From Clostridia bacterium (GTDB taxonomy: Bacteria; Bacillota; Clostridia; Oscillospirales; Acutalibacteraceae), in NCBI GenBank assembly GCA_017473435.1, contig JAFULG010000001.1, positions 1 to 59,163 on the forward strand: 59,163 nt of DNA. The letters run 5' to 3'. Within the stretch, counting starts at the first letter, position 1. Each line of letters begins with the position of its first letter. The position numbers and the translations under genes were made by a program. Below, one piece after another: positions 25,884 to 36,553 of this stretch. Below the pieces are notes generated by a model. The model saw nothing but the letters and a program-made list of their open reading frames with translations. It was not told the DNA's origin and ran no database searches.

Positions 25884-27428
25884 ATGACCGAATTTAAACT
25901 GAAAGACGGCAAAACAGTTAACGCTTATCCTATCACAAGCTCTCAGCAGATGATGTATCTCATGTCGCTTAAATACGGTTCAGGTTATCCCGTAAATAAT
26001 ATAGGTTGCGGCGTTTACTGGAAAGGCGAAATAAACAAAGGTGAAATGAAGGCTTCAATATACGAAGCTGTCAGACGTTGCGATACCATGAGACTTCGCT
26101 TTGTAATGGGTAAAAAGCTCAAGCTGCATCAGTATGTTACAGAGAAGAGCGAGCTTCTTGTTGATGAGTGGGATTTAAGCGCTTACACCGTTGAAGAGGC
26201 AGAAGAAAAGCTTCTTGCCTTTTCCAGAACCACCATTCCGATGTTCAACTGCGAGGTTCACAAGATTTTTCTTGTAAAATTCAAGGACGGCTATCATGGC
26301 TTGTTTATGAGATTGCATCACCTTGCTATGGACGCTTATTCTCTCAAGATTTTTGTAAATGACATATTTGATATTTACAAACACAGAACTCAGGGCACCC
26401 CCTATCCCAAGCCTATGCGACCCTACATACCCGTGCTTGAAAAAGAGCTTGAATATGAGACCTCCGAACAGCATTCAATCGACAGTCAGTACTGGTATGA
26501 CTCTCTGGCTAAGGCTACAGAACCCATATTTACTGATTTTATGCTCGAAAACAGGCTTAAAATTCAGCAGCAGAAATATCCCGAGCGCCGTTTTGCCGAT
26601 ATTCATTCAGGTCTGCCCGATGCTGATATGGTCAAGTTCCATATGAGCAAGGAAAACAGCGAAAAATTAACAGAGCTTTGCCGTGAAAAGGAAATCTCGA
26701 TATTCTCGGCTATTTCAATGGCTGTTCGAACTGCTCTTTCATGCTTCAATGATAATCAGGAGGATGTATCGTTCAAAATGATCATCAACAGACGCGGCAC
26801 AATAGCCGAAAAGAAATCCGGCGGTCTGCGTATAAACTTCCTTCCTATGCGAAGCATTATCAAGCCTGAAGAAACCTTTCTGGAGGCTGTTAACAAAATT
26901 TCAGAAATACAAAACGAGATGTATTTACACTCGAAGCTGTCTTTTCTTGAAATGCTGAAAGAAAGACACAAGTCAATGGCTAAAGAGGCTAAATTTGACT
27001 CAACCTACGACAGCTTCGGACTGTCATATCAGCCGTTAATGCAAACAACCTGCATTGACGATGAAATGAAAGCATCACTGAAAACCATATGGTACAATAA
27101 CGGAGCTACAATGATTCCGCTTTACGTTACCGTAAGCCACCGAGCTTCTGACAACGGACTTGACTTCACTTGTGAATACCGTAAGGAACAGCAGGCTGAA
27201 TATGATCTTGGCATTCTTTACTCAAAAATTGAAAAGACCCTTGTACTTGCAGCTGAAAACCCCGACATTACTGTTGGTGAAATTTTAAACAAAATAGAAT
27301 TAACTCAGGAAGAAAGGAACGGAAAACCGCAATGCAAACCTTCGAAAGACTTATCGGAATCCTTGAAAACTACGTGGAAGTTGACGAAATCAAGGCTGAA
27401 GACAATTTTAAGCTTGATCTCGGCATGA
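25884..27428 (+). CDS. Stand-alone condensation-domain protein
   Basis: A 514-residue condensation-superfamily protein. The catalytic motif is HHLAMDA (near residue 140), HHxxxD with Ala in place of the usual final Gly. Later parts include a DFT-like strand region. The ATG at 25884 follows GAGGAGG, 15 bases after the adenylation stop. The last 97 bases overlap the carrier gene in another frame, and that tail (rich in Lys, Ser, Thr) looks unlike a folded domain. Expected role: join an acyl or aminoacyl group on the carrier to an acceptor. Product unknown. Confidence 0.82.
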   Translation: MTEFKLKDGKTVNAYPITSSQQMMYLMSLKYGSGYPVNNIGCGVYWKGEINKGEMKASIYEAVRRCDTMRLRFVMGKKLKLHQYVTEKSELLVDEWDLSAYTVEEAEEKLLAFSRTTIPMFNCEVHKIFLVKFKDGYHGLFMRLHHLAMDAYSLKIFVNDIFDIYKHRTQGTPYPKPMRPYIPVLEKELEYETSEQHSIDSQYWYDSLAKATEPIFTDFMLENRLKIQQQKYPERRFADIHSGLPDADMVKFHMSKENSEKLTELCREKEISIFSAISMAVRTALSCFNDNQEDVSFKMIINRRGTIAEKKSGGLRINFLPMRSIIKPEETFLEAVNKISEIQNEMYLHSKLSFLEMLKERHKSMAKEAKFDSTYDSFGLSYQPLMQTTCIDDEMKASLKTIWYNNGATMIPLYVTVSHRASDNGLDFTCEYRKEQQAEYDLGILYSKIEKTLVLAAENPDITVGEILNKIELTQEERNGKPQCKPSKDLSESLKTTWKLTKSRLKTILSLISA

Positions 27429-27565
27429 GCTCCTTTGACACTATGTGTATGGTAGAAGACATTAAGTCCGAATTCGGAATTTCTCTTACCGCAGCGGATT
27501 TTATAAAAAATAAAACCGTTGGCAGAATGGCTGAACACATAGACGCTTTAAACGCAGCAAACTGA
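27332..27565 (+). CDS. Acyl/peptidyl carrier protein
   Basis: A 77-residue phosphopantetheine carrier protein with the attachment motif DLGMSSFD (Ser for the 4'-phosphopantetheine arm) and the usual four-helix plan. The ATG is 97 bases inside the condensation gene, with GAAAGGAA upstream, and a terminator follows. With the two upstream genes it makes a discrete A, C and T protein set. No phosphopantetheinyl transferase, thioesterase or reductase lies next to it. Confidence 0.9.
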   Translation: MQTFERLIGILENYVEVDEIKAEDNFKLDLGMSSFDTMCMVEDIKSEFGISLTAADFIKNKTVGRMAEHIDALNAAN

Positions 27566-27588
27566 TAAAACCCAATTTAACTTCCTAC

Positions 27589-27622
27589 CGGCACCCGTCA
27601 GAAGACAGGTGCCGATTTGTTT
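27589..27622 (+). terminator. Terminator after the carrier protein gene
   Basis: 11-bp stem CGGCACCCGTC/GACAGGTGCCG with one mismatch, AGAA loop, then ATTTGTTT. Confidence 0.75.
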
Positions 27623-27625
27623 ACG

Positions 27626-27682
27626 CAAAAAAAGATTGCAAGCTTATACCTACCCCAAAAAGGCAGTATATATTTGCAATCT
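27626..27682 (-). terminator. Terminator of the ATP synthase operon
   Basis: Minus strand: AGATTGCAA/TTGCAATCT stem with a partly paired interior (TATACTGCC..GGTAGGTATA), then TTTTTTTG. It lies 10 bases after the atpC stop. Confidence 0.65.
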
Positions 27683-27691
27683 GTTTTTATT

Positions 27692-30214
<2,523 letters not shown>

Positions 30215-30216
30215 AA

Positions 30217-32427
30217 TTATGACCTCGTAACAAATTCACCGAGAGCCTCTTTAAGTGAATTTTTAAGTTCTTCATCAAATTTGTTTGCTTGCTTGATTTC
30301 AAGCGCAAGTTCAGCCTTTTCTTCACGGAAATATCTGTAAAGATCCTTTTCAAACCTTTCCATTTCATCGGGAGAAATACCGTCGGCATAGCCCTCACTA
30401 ACAGCAAAGATAAGAATTGTCTGCATATCATCCTCTACGGGAGCATATCTTGGCTGACGGAGCGCCTCAGTAAGAAGCCTGCCCGAAGCAAGAGTTTTCT
30501 TGGTTTCGTCATCAATATCAGAACCGAACTGCATAAACTCAGCAAGCTCTCTGTACTGTGCAAGACGGGTACGAAGAGATGAAGAAACCTTTTTCATTGA
30601 AGGTGACTGTGCCGCACCGCCTACACGGGAAACAGAGAGACCAACGTTAACAGCAGGACGCTGACCTTCATTGAAGAGCTCTGCATCAAGGAAAATCTGA
30701 CCGTCTGTGATAGATATAACGTTAGTGGGTATATAAGCAGAAATGTCCCCTGCAAGAGTTTCAATAATAGGCAGAGCTGTAATCGAGCCTCCGCCAAGCT
30801 CATCGGAAAGATGAGCCGCTCTTTCAAGAAGTCTTGAATGGAGATAGAAGATATCACCCGGATAAGCCTCTCGACCGGAAGGTCTGTGAAGAAGAAGAGA
30901 AAGCTCACGGTAGGCTACGGCATGCTTGGAAAGGTCATCATAAACAATTAAGACATCCTTACCCTTATACATAAAATATTCTGCCATTGCTGAACCTGAG
31001 AAAGGAGCAATATACTGAAGAGCCGCTGAAGAAGAAGCAGGAACAGCTATAATTGTTGTGTATTCCATTGCACCGTTGGCTTCAAGCTTTTCCTTGATTT
31101 CAGCAACAAGAGTATCCTTCTGGCCTATTGCAACGTAAATACAGATTGTATCCTTGCCCTTCTGATTTATTATAGTATCAATAGCGATAGCTGTTTTACC
31201 TGTCTGCCTGTCTCCGATAATAAGCTCACGCTGACCCTTACCGATAGGAACAAGAGCATCAATAGCCTTAATACCTGTGTGAAGCGGTGAATTAACAGGT
31301 GCTCTGTCAAGAATACCGGGAGCCTTAAACTCAACAGGCCGAGTTTCCTTATAAGGAAGATAACCCATAGCGTCTATTGGATTACCCATAGCATCTACTA
31401 CCCTGCCCAGGAGACATTCGCCAACGGGTACAGATGCAATCCTGCCGACTCGTCTGACCTTACTGCCGCTTTCGATATGCTCGTACTCACCGAAGATAAC
31501 ACAGCCGATACGGTTCTGCTGAATATCAAGCACCATACCTCTTTCTCCGCATTCGAACTCAACGACCTCACCGTACATAATATCAGCAAGACCGTCCATC
31601 CAACAGATACCGTCAGAAACGGTCATTACTCTGCCAAGCTGATACTGATGTATGTGTGGCTTGAAGGTTTCAGCCTTTTCAGTAAATTCCTGAATGAGGT
31701 GTCCTACAGTATCGTCGTGAAGAATAGGCTCGCAATTAAGATTCTTACCGAACTGATAAAGCTCTTCGGAAACAGTTCCGTCATATACAGTATCACCTAT
31801 TCTAAGCTTAAGGCCGCCTATAAGTGCAGGATCTTCAAGCACCCACAGGGAGGTTTTTCCTCCTACGGTATCAAGCATTTGTGTCGTAGCTTTGTCCACA
31901 TCATCAACTATATCCTTAGGGAGCGGATAAGCTGAGGTAAGAGTTACGTAAAGTACCTCCTGATGCTTAAGGTAAGCCATATCACCGGGAGTAAGCGAGA
32001 TTCTTTTAAGAATTTCATCAACAACCTGTCTGTCGAGCTCTTTTATTTCATTAAGATATTTCTCGTAAGAAAAGAGGCTTACTACATTCTCCTTCATTAC
32101 GGAAAAAAGCTCCTTACGGGCATCCTGAATCATATTACGGTGAATTTCACTTTTTTCTCTTTCGCCGAAAGCTTCAATGGATGCAATTTTTTCCGTAACA
32201 AGGCTTTGCGCTTTCTCGGCTTCATCACCGCAATCTGCACATATAACCTCTGCAGAAGGATCAACCAAGGTCGGCATATCCATTTTCTCTATTTCTTCCG
32301 CCCTGTCAAGCTCACTGTTTATTCTTTCATATCTGCCGCCAAAAAGTCTTTTTACAGTTTTTCTGCCTACTATAAAAAGAAGAATGAGCAGTATAAGAAA
32401 GTTAATTATTACATATTGTATTTCCAT
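30217..32427 (-). CDS. atpA: Fused ATP synthase b-like stalk, delta C-terminal domain and alpha subunit
   Basis: One uninterrupted 736-codon frame. Residues ~4-20 are a membrane helix (YVIINFLILLILLFIVG), as at the start of b subunits. Residues ~22-140 are helical and charged, stalk-like. Residues ~145-230 match the delta (OSCP) C-terminal domain: LYVTLTSAYPLP, then DPALIGGLKLRIGDTVYDG. From ~240 to 736 runs a complete alpha subunit: LGRVMTVSDGI, Walker A GDRQTGKT at 405-412, the ALQYIAPFSG region and SRVGGAAQSP. The six-helix delta N-terminal domain is not evident. I saw no good internal ribosome site before the alpha part. It starts four bases after atpF and replaces separate atpH and atpA. 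b-delta fusions are known in mycobacteria; linking alpha as well is unusual. Confidence 0.93.
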   Translation of the reverse strand: MEIQYVIINFLILLILLFIVGRKTVKRLFGGRYERINSELDRAEEIEKMDMPTLVDPSAEVICADCGDEAEKAQSLVTEKIASIEAFGEREKSEIHRNMIQDARKELFSVMKENVVSLFSYEKYLNEIKELDRQVVDEILKRISLTPGDMAYLKHQEVLYVTLTSAYPLPKDIVDDVDKATTQMLDTVGGKTSLWVLEDPALIGGLKLRIGDTVYDGTVSEELYQFGKNLNCEPILHDDTVGHLIQEFTEKAETFKPHIHQYQLGRVMTVSDGICWMDGLADIMYGEVVEFECGERGMVLDIQQNRIGCVIFGEYEHIESGSKVRRVGRIASVPVGECLLGRVVDAMGNPIDAMGYLPYKETRPVEFKAPGILDRAPVNSPLHTGIKAIDALVPIGKGQRELIIGDRQTGKTAIAIDTIINQKGKDTICIYVAIGQKDTLVAEIKEKLEANGAMEYTTIIAVPASSSAALQYIAPFSGSAMAEYFMYKGKDVLIVYDDLSKHAVAYRELSLLLHRPSGREAYPGDIFYLHSRLLERAAHLSDELGGGSITALPIIETLAGDISAYIPTNVISITDGQIFLDAELFNEGQRPAVNVGLSVSRVGGAAQSPSMKKVSSSLRTRLAQYRELAEFMQFGSDIDDETKKTLASGRLLTEALRQPRYAPVEDDMQTILIFAVSEGYADGISPDEMERFEKDLYRYFREEKAELALEIKQANKFDEELKNSLKEALGEFVTRS

Positions 32428-32431
32428 AATA

Positions 32432-32857
32432 TCATATCCTGTTAGAGATTATGTTTTTGACAAAGATAGCTGCCGCTGTTTCCATTTTCGGAGCAACGGT
32501 AAAAACTATCTTGTCATACTCACCCGTTATGCCGCTTCTGTATTCTTCAATATCATCAAGACATTTTCTGCGGACGTTTTCAATTTCCTTTTTTCCATGG
32601 GACTGTATCTGCTGTATCTTTGCTTTAGCTTGTGCGGCACTTTCCGCTTCGGCACGAAGCCTTTCTTCAGCGAGACGTCTTTCATTTTCTGCAGTTATGC
32701 CTTCAATATCGCGGAGTTTTTTGTCTGCCGCTTCAATCTTCTCTTTACGGCTGTCGAGCATTTTAAGCACAGGTGTAAAAAGCAGATTTTTAAGTATCAG
32801 CATAAGCAGAAGAAAGCATATTACAGTCCACACTACAACTGATGGCTGTATACTCAT
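32432..32857 (-). CDS. atpF: ATP synthase b subunit
   Basis: A 141-residue peripheral-stalk protein. An N-terminal membrane helix (VVVWTVICFLLLMLILKNLLF, residues ~7-27) precedes one long charged helix (coiled coil). It carries the family FTPVLKMLDSRKEKI segment. Usual bacterial b is ~160-170 residues, so this is short. It could pair with the b-like N-terminus of the neighbouring fusion in a b/b'-type stalk (inference). Confidence 0.9.
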   Translation of the reverse strand: MSIQPSVVVWTVICFLLLMLILKNLLFTPVLKMLDSRKEKIEAADKKLRDIEGITAENERRLAEERLRAEAESAAQAKAKIQQIQSHGKKEIENVRRKCLDDIEEYRSGITGEYDKIVFTVAPKMETAAAIFVKNIISNRI

Positions 32858-32868
32858 GATCTGCTACC

Positions 32869-33099
32869 TCAGATCTTACCGATAAGCATAAATGCAATAA
32901 GAAGGCCGTAAATAGTAAGCGCCTCCATAAGTGCAAGAGAAATAATAAGGGTTGAACGGATATCCTTTGCCGCATCAGGCTGACGGGCAATGCTTTCCAT
33001 TGCGGCTTTAGCTGTCAGGCCCTGACCGATAGCAGGACCGAGAGTGCTGATTGCGATTGCGATTGCTGCTGCGAGAGCGATAATTGCTGAATTTGTCAT
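32869..33099 (-). CDS. atpE: ATP synthase c subunit
   Basis: A 76-residue two-helix proteolipid. Helix 1 ends [17 protein letters not shown], the loop is ARQPDA and helix 2 has the ion-binding Glu in [11 protein letters not shown]. The helix-1 Gln of Na+-type rings is present, but the Ser/Thr pair usually following the Glu in Na+ enzymes (EST) is Ala-Leu, so proton coupling is the better guess. AAGGAG precedes the ATG. Confidence 0.95.
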   Translation of the reverse strand: MTNSAIIALAAAIAIAISTLGPAIGQGLTAKAAMESIARQPDAAKDIRSTLIISLALMEALTIYGLLIAFMLIGKI

Positions 33100-33123
33100 T
33101 TTAATTACTCCTTAAAATTAATT

Positions 33124-33795
33124 TTAATCTTCGGTTACTTCTTCTAAATATATTGATACAAGCATAGTGAAAACCATTGCCTGTAAAGCACAGAACAAAA
33201 CAGAAAGTGCCATCATAACCACAGGTGCCCCTATAGGGAATATGTGGTAAAGCTCCTCGGTAACCATTTCCTCACCGAAAATGTTACCGTAGAGACGTAA
33301 CGCAAGAGATGCCGGCTTAATGAACTCGTCAAGTACAAGAAGCGGAAGCATAAAGAACATCGGCATTACAAAGCGTTTGAAATAATGCTTGACATTATGC
33401 CTGAGTCCTGAAATCTGTAAAAACAGGAAGGTAAGCACACCTAAGCCCGCTGTAACGGAAAGAGATGCCGTGGGGGCTTTGACATAATCCGTAAGTCCCA
33501 CTCCGGGAATCATACCCGAATAGTTTGAGAAAATAATGAAAACAAAAAGCGAAGCAAGGAACGTAAAATATTTTCTTGCTTTCTTTTTACCGAGGATATC
33601 CGTAAAGAAATTATCCAGATATTCAACGCCTGTCTCTACTATATTCTGAAATTTACCCGGACGCTCTTTAAGGTTAAGCTTTACAATAAGTGAAACCAAT
33701 GCAAGCACACCGAGAATTATCCACATTGCAACCACTTCGCCCGTTACGTCCAATATACCGAACAGCTTAATAATTACCTCAGATTTTTCACCCAT
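33124..33795 (-). CDS. atpB: ATP synthase a subunit
   Basis: A 223-residue membrane protein, about five to six helices. The essential Arg lies in FIKPASLALRLYGNIFGEEM, and GMIPGVGLT and VEYLDNFFTDILG are typical. The start at 33795 follows GGGAGG and overlaps the atpI stop by 8 bases, so they are coupled. It forms the ion half-channels against the c ring. Confidence 0.94.
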   Translation of the reverse strand: MGEKSEVIIKLFGILDVTGEVVAMWIILGVLALVSLIVKLNLKERPGKFQNIVETGVEYLDNFFTDILGKKKARKYFTFLASLFVFIIFSNYSGMIPGVGLTDYVKAPTASLSVTAGLGVLTFLFLQISGLRHNVKHYFKRFVMPMFFMLPLLVLDEFIKPASLALRLYGNIFGEEMVTEELYHIFPIGAPVVMMALSVLFCALQAMVFTMLVSIYLEEVTED

Positions 33796-34117
33796 CAGCT
33801 TTACCTCCCTTTTCTTTTCTGTCTTCCGTTGCCTGTTCATTTACTTTAAGCAGTTTTCTTGTAAAATAAAACATCGGCAAGGTCAAGCCTGCAACAGCAC
33901 CCACAAGAAGATATGACGGGTCTGCGAGCTGCGTTTTAACACCTGCAAAATAAGTCAGCGCAAGAAATCCCACCTGCAAGGCTTGTCTTATCACTGTGAT
34001 AAGCGAATATTTTTCGGGAGCTTTTATAAGCACCTTTTCAGATATAAGGTAGTTTATAAAGGCTATAATTAGCCCTGCCGTTAAAGCAATGACAGCACCT
34101 GCAATATTATGGTTCAT
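33788..34117 (-). CDS. atpI: ATP synthase subunit I-like membrane protein
   Basis: A 109-residue protein with about four hydrophobic segments and a basic C-terminus, in the place and size of AtpI (c-ring assembly/Mg2+ factor). Sequence conservation in this family is low, so the call rests mostly on position as first gene of the atp operon, membrane topology and the LTLPMFYFTRKLL end of the last helix. Confidence 0.75.
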   Translation of the reverse strand: MNHNIAGAVIALTAGLIIAFINYLISEKVLIKAPEKYSLITVIRQALQVGFLALTYFAGVKTQLADPSYLLVGAVAGLTLPMFYFTRKLLKVNEQATEDRKEKGGKADG

Positions 34118-34149
34118 TTAATCACCAAATTTCTCTATGTATTATAGTT

Positions 34150-34177
34150 ATTATAGCACTTTGGATTATTTTTGCAA
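34150..34177 (-). promoter_or_regulatory. Promoter of the atp operon
   Basis: Minus strand TTGCAA, 16 bases, TATAAT, about 35 bases before atpI. Confidence 0.65.
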
Positions 34178-34328
34178 TGGCAATATCTACATATTATCAT
34201 TCCCAATTTAAGCGCATTTTTGGTTGATTTTTATCAATATTACCGCTGAGAAGAACTTTAATGCCTCAATCTGACATAAAGTCGCTCTGAGCACATCTCT
34301 CCCCGATAACTCGTATTTTTTCTTTTGT

Positions 34329-34367
34329 AAAAAAGTGCTTTAAAAAACTCTCATTTTTCACAGCACT
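34329..34367 (-). terminator. Terminator of the MFS transporter gene
   Basis: Minus strand AGTGCT..(GAAAAA/TTTTTT)..AGCACT, then TTTTTTAC. Confidence 0.55.
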
Positions 34368-34396
34368 GACGTAAAATATATTTTAATTTAAGCTTG

Positions 34397-35770
34397 TCAA
34401 TCCCACTCGTATCCCGTAACGGCAGAAAGATCCACACCTTTGGTTTCATTGACCTTGCTGACAAGTATGAGTATTGCCGTCAGCAGGAACGGAACTGCAA
34501 CACAAAGATACAGCAGACCGATTGATTCTACAAACAGCATACCAACGGTCATAATTGCAACAGAAAGAACATTACCCACACCTGACATAATACCCATCGT
34601 ACCTACAACGGAAACGCGAAGGTTTGTTGGTGTTGATTCACCGGGAAGCAGGATGAAAAGTATATCAGCAGCAGACCACAGACCACCGATAAAGAAACCG
34701 TAGCTGATACCGACCAAAGCAGGCGGCAGTCCGAAATTAGAACTGCATACAAAGCTTATCAATCCGATAAGAGCAATTGCAGTATGCACAATAACCGAAC
34801 GCTTGCGACCGATAAGGTCTGTTATAAAGCCACTGAGAGCAGTCATAGAAGCATTTATAAGAGGAATAAAAAACATTGCCGTTGTTATCTGAGTGGTAGA
34901 CATTCCTCCGGTTTTCATAATAGACTCGTAATAGTTTGTACCACCCGTAGAAGCAACAAAGATAAATGCACACAGCGCAACAGCCCGCATCTGCTTGTGC
35001 TTGAAAATAAACTTTATTGCATCCTTGACACCGCCTTGCGACTGTTCGGCAGTATCGGAATTTTCAGCCATAACATCCTCTTCCGACTTTTCCATTCGGG
35101 CTATACGGCGTTTAAGATAAGCGGGGGTTTCGGGCATAGCAAACAAAGAAGCAACACCTATTATCATACCGGCAATAGCAGGTATCATAAACACCTGCTG
35201 CCATGCACCGCTATTGTCTTTCATAAACATATCACGCAAAGCAGGAATCGCCATAACGCCGAGAAGTGCAATAGCTTTTGTTATACTGGTAAGCTTAGCT
35301 CTGTGCTTTTCGGGCACAGACTCCATTATATAAAGCACCTGCATATCATTATTCATCAGAAAATTAATGATACCCACACCTACAAGATAAATAACCGGAT
35401 TGGGAGCCAACATACAAACAAGCATTCCTGCGCCCATACCGAAGGTATTAAGAGCCAAAAATAATTTACGTCCGTAACGGTCAGCCAGAGACTTGTAAAA
35501 CGGAGTAATCACCATTATAACATAAAGCGGTGCCGTCATAGCAGAATATGTAGCAAGGCCCGTATTAAAATCCAACCCCTTAGCATTTACATAAAACTGT
35601 GTAATCATATCTGACTGTAATGAATTGCAGATATTTGAAGCTATCTCATCTACGATATACACCATGCACAAAACAGTAAGAAGATACGCCAGATATCCGG
35701 GCAAAGCAGTTTTTTTCAATATCTTCTGAGCTTTAGTAAAATCCCTTTGTTCTTTTTCTGTAAGATTCAT
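34397..35770 (-). CDS. MFS transporter, sugar-porter-like
   Basis: A 457-residue, 12-helix major facilitator. The loop 2-3 motif is KSLADRYGRKLFL (consensus GxxxDRxGRR-like), repeated at helix 8-9 as GFITDLIGRKRSV. PETPAYLKRRIARM after helix 6 resembles the PESPRWL motif of the sugar-porter family. AAGGAGG precedes the ATG. It has its own terminator and no informative neighbours, so the substrate is unknown. Confidence 0.85.
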   Translation of the reverse strand: MNLTEKEQRDFTKAQKILKKTALPGYLAYLLTVLCMVYIVDEIASNICNSLQSDMITQFYVNAKGLDFNTGLATYSAMTAPLYVIMVITPFYKSLADRYGRKLFLALNTFGMGAGMLVCMLAPNPVIYLVGVGIINFLMNNDMQVLYIMESVPEKHRAKLTSITKAIALLGVMAIPALRDMFMKDNSGAWQQVFMIPAIAGMIIGVASLFAMPETPAYLKRRIARMEKSEEDVMAENSDTAEQSQGGVKDAIKFIFKHKQMRAVALCAFIFVASTGGTNYYESIMKTGGMSTTQITTAMFFIPLINASMTALSGFITDLIGRKRSVIVHTAIALIGLISFVCSSNFGLPPALVGISYGFFIGGLWSAADILFILLPGESTPTNLRVSVVGTMGIMSGVGNVLSVAIMTVGMLFVESIGLLYLCVAVPFLLTAILILVSKVNETKGVDLSAVTGYEWD

Positions 35771-35989
35771 AAAGCAAAGCCTCCTTTTTCAACATTCTAC
35801 CACCAAGAAAAGCATTTATAATAGCAAAACAGAAAATAAAGCGTTTTCTGTTTTCAAATAACAGCTTCACAAAGCCCTAAACTCTCAACAGCAAGTAATT
35901 TCATATAAAAAAATCCGATACATTTATAAATTTATAAATCTACGCTGATTTTATATTTACCGTCAATAAGTATACAGTTAGCGTTATGG

Positions 35990-36088
35990 TTAGGGTAGCG
36001 AATATAATCCGAACTTCGTTTTTTCGGGCAACCTTTGAGCAAGTGCAGTTTTAGCTGTATGCGATGCTCCCGTAATTAAAACAATCAT
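35990..36088 (-). pseudogene. Relic of a P-loop kinase-like gene
   Basis: Minus strand reads MIVLITGASHTAKTALAQRL before diverging and reaching a stop after 32 codons. This closely resembles the start of a family of small ATP-binding proteins that begin MIVLITGASHTGKT. The Walker A glycine before Lys is Ala here, no ribosome site is visible, and the rest (~150 residues) is missing. A short open stretch in another frame follows (ending KYKISVDL). The surrounding 35771-36381 has no other gene that I can see. Confidence 0.55.
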
Positions 36089-36381
36089 ACAAATCATTTC
36101 GTCAGATTTTCATTTATATAGGTGATTATAGCACATATATTGTCTTATTACAACTGCAAGCTTAAGTCAGAAAATCAAGGCATAAGCTTTGCATATCATC
36201 CGTTTCACAAAAATTGCATATCAGCAAAACGAAGCTTTGAATATCAACAGATCAACTGAATACTCGCCTGAAGTTGAAATTACACCCCACAGCTTATGCA
36301 ATGTATAAAAAATATCCTCTCTCAAGGTGCCGTTGCTTTTTTTGTGTTTACAGCTCAATTTAGCAACAATAATTATTTTAA

Positions 36382-36548
36382 TGAAAAATATCGCTATGCG
36401 ATATGAAATAATCCTTACGGATTATGAAATTTTCTGCTAATGCAGAAAGTGAAATTAAATTCGCCTATAACATTTGCGAAGCAAATATTTCATAGCGAAG
36501 CTATTTCATATGCATAAGCATATTTCACTCGCCGCAAGGCGAATTTCA
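36382..36548. repeat. Mirrored array of seven small hairpins with TGAAAT/ATTTCA spacers
   Basis: Hairpins, in order: ATATCGC/GCGATAT, TAATCC/GGATTA, TTTCTGC/GCAGAAA, ATTTGC/GCAAAT, ATAGC/GCTAT, ATATGC/GCATAT, TCGCC/GGCGA, each with a 3-4 base loop. TGAAA(T) spacers stand in the left part (382, 404, 425, 450) and exactly ATTTCA in the right part (487, 503, 522, 543). AAATTCGCC (457-465) can also pair with GGCGAATTT (538-546). No coding potential. Confidence 0.9.
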
Positions 36549-36553
36549 TTGAA

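Noticed and set aside
32177-32842. Long plus-strand open frame of 221 codons opposite atpF and the fused ATP synthase gene
   Set aside because: It is antisense to clearly conserved genes, has no ribosome site and encodes a Phe/Ser/Cys-rich sequence typical of a shadow frame.
36382-36548. CRISPR array
   Set aside because: The constant unit is only 6 bases, inverts midway, and the variable parts are self-complementary; no cas genes are near.
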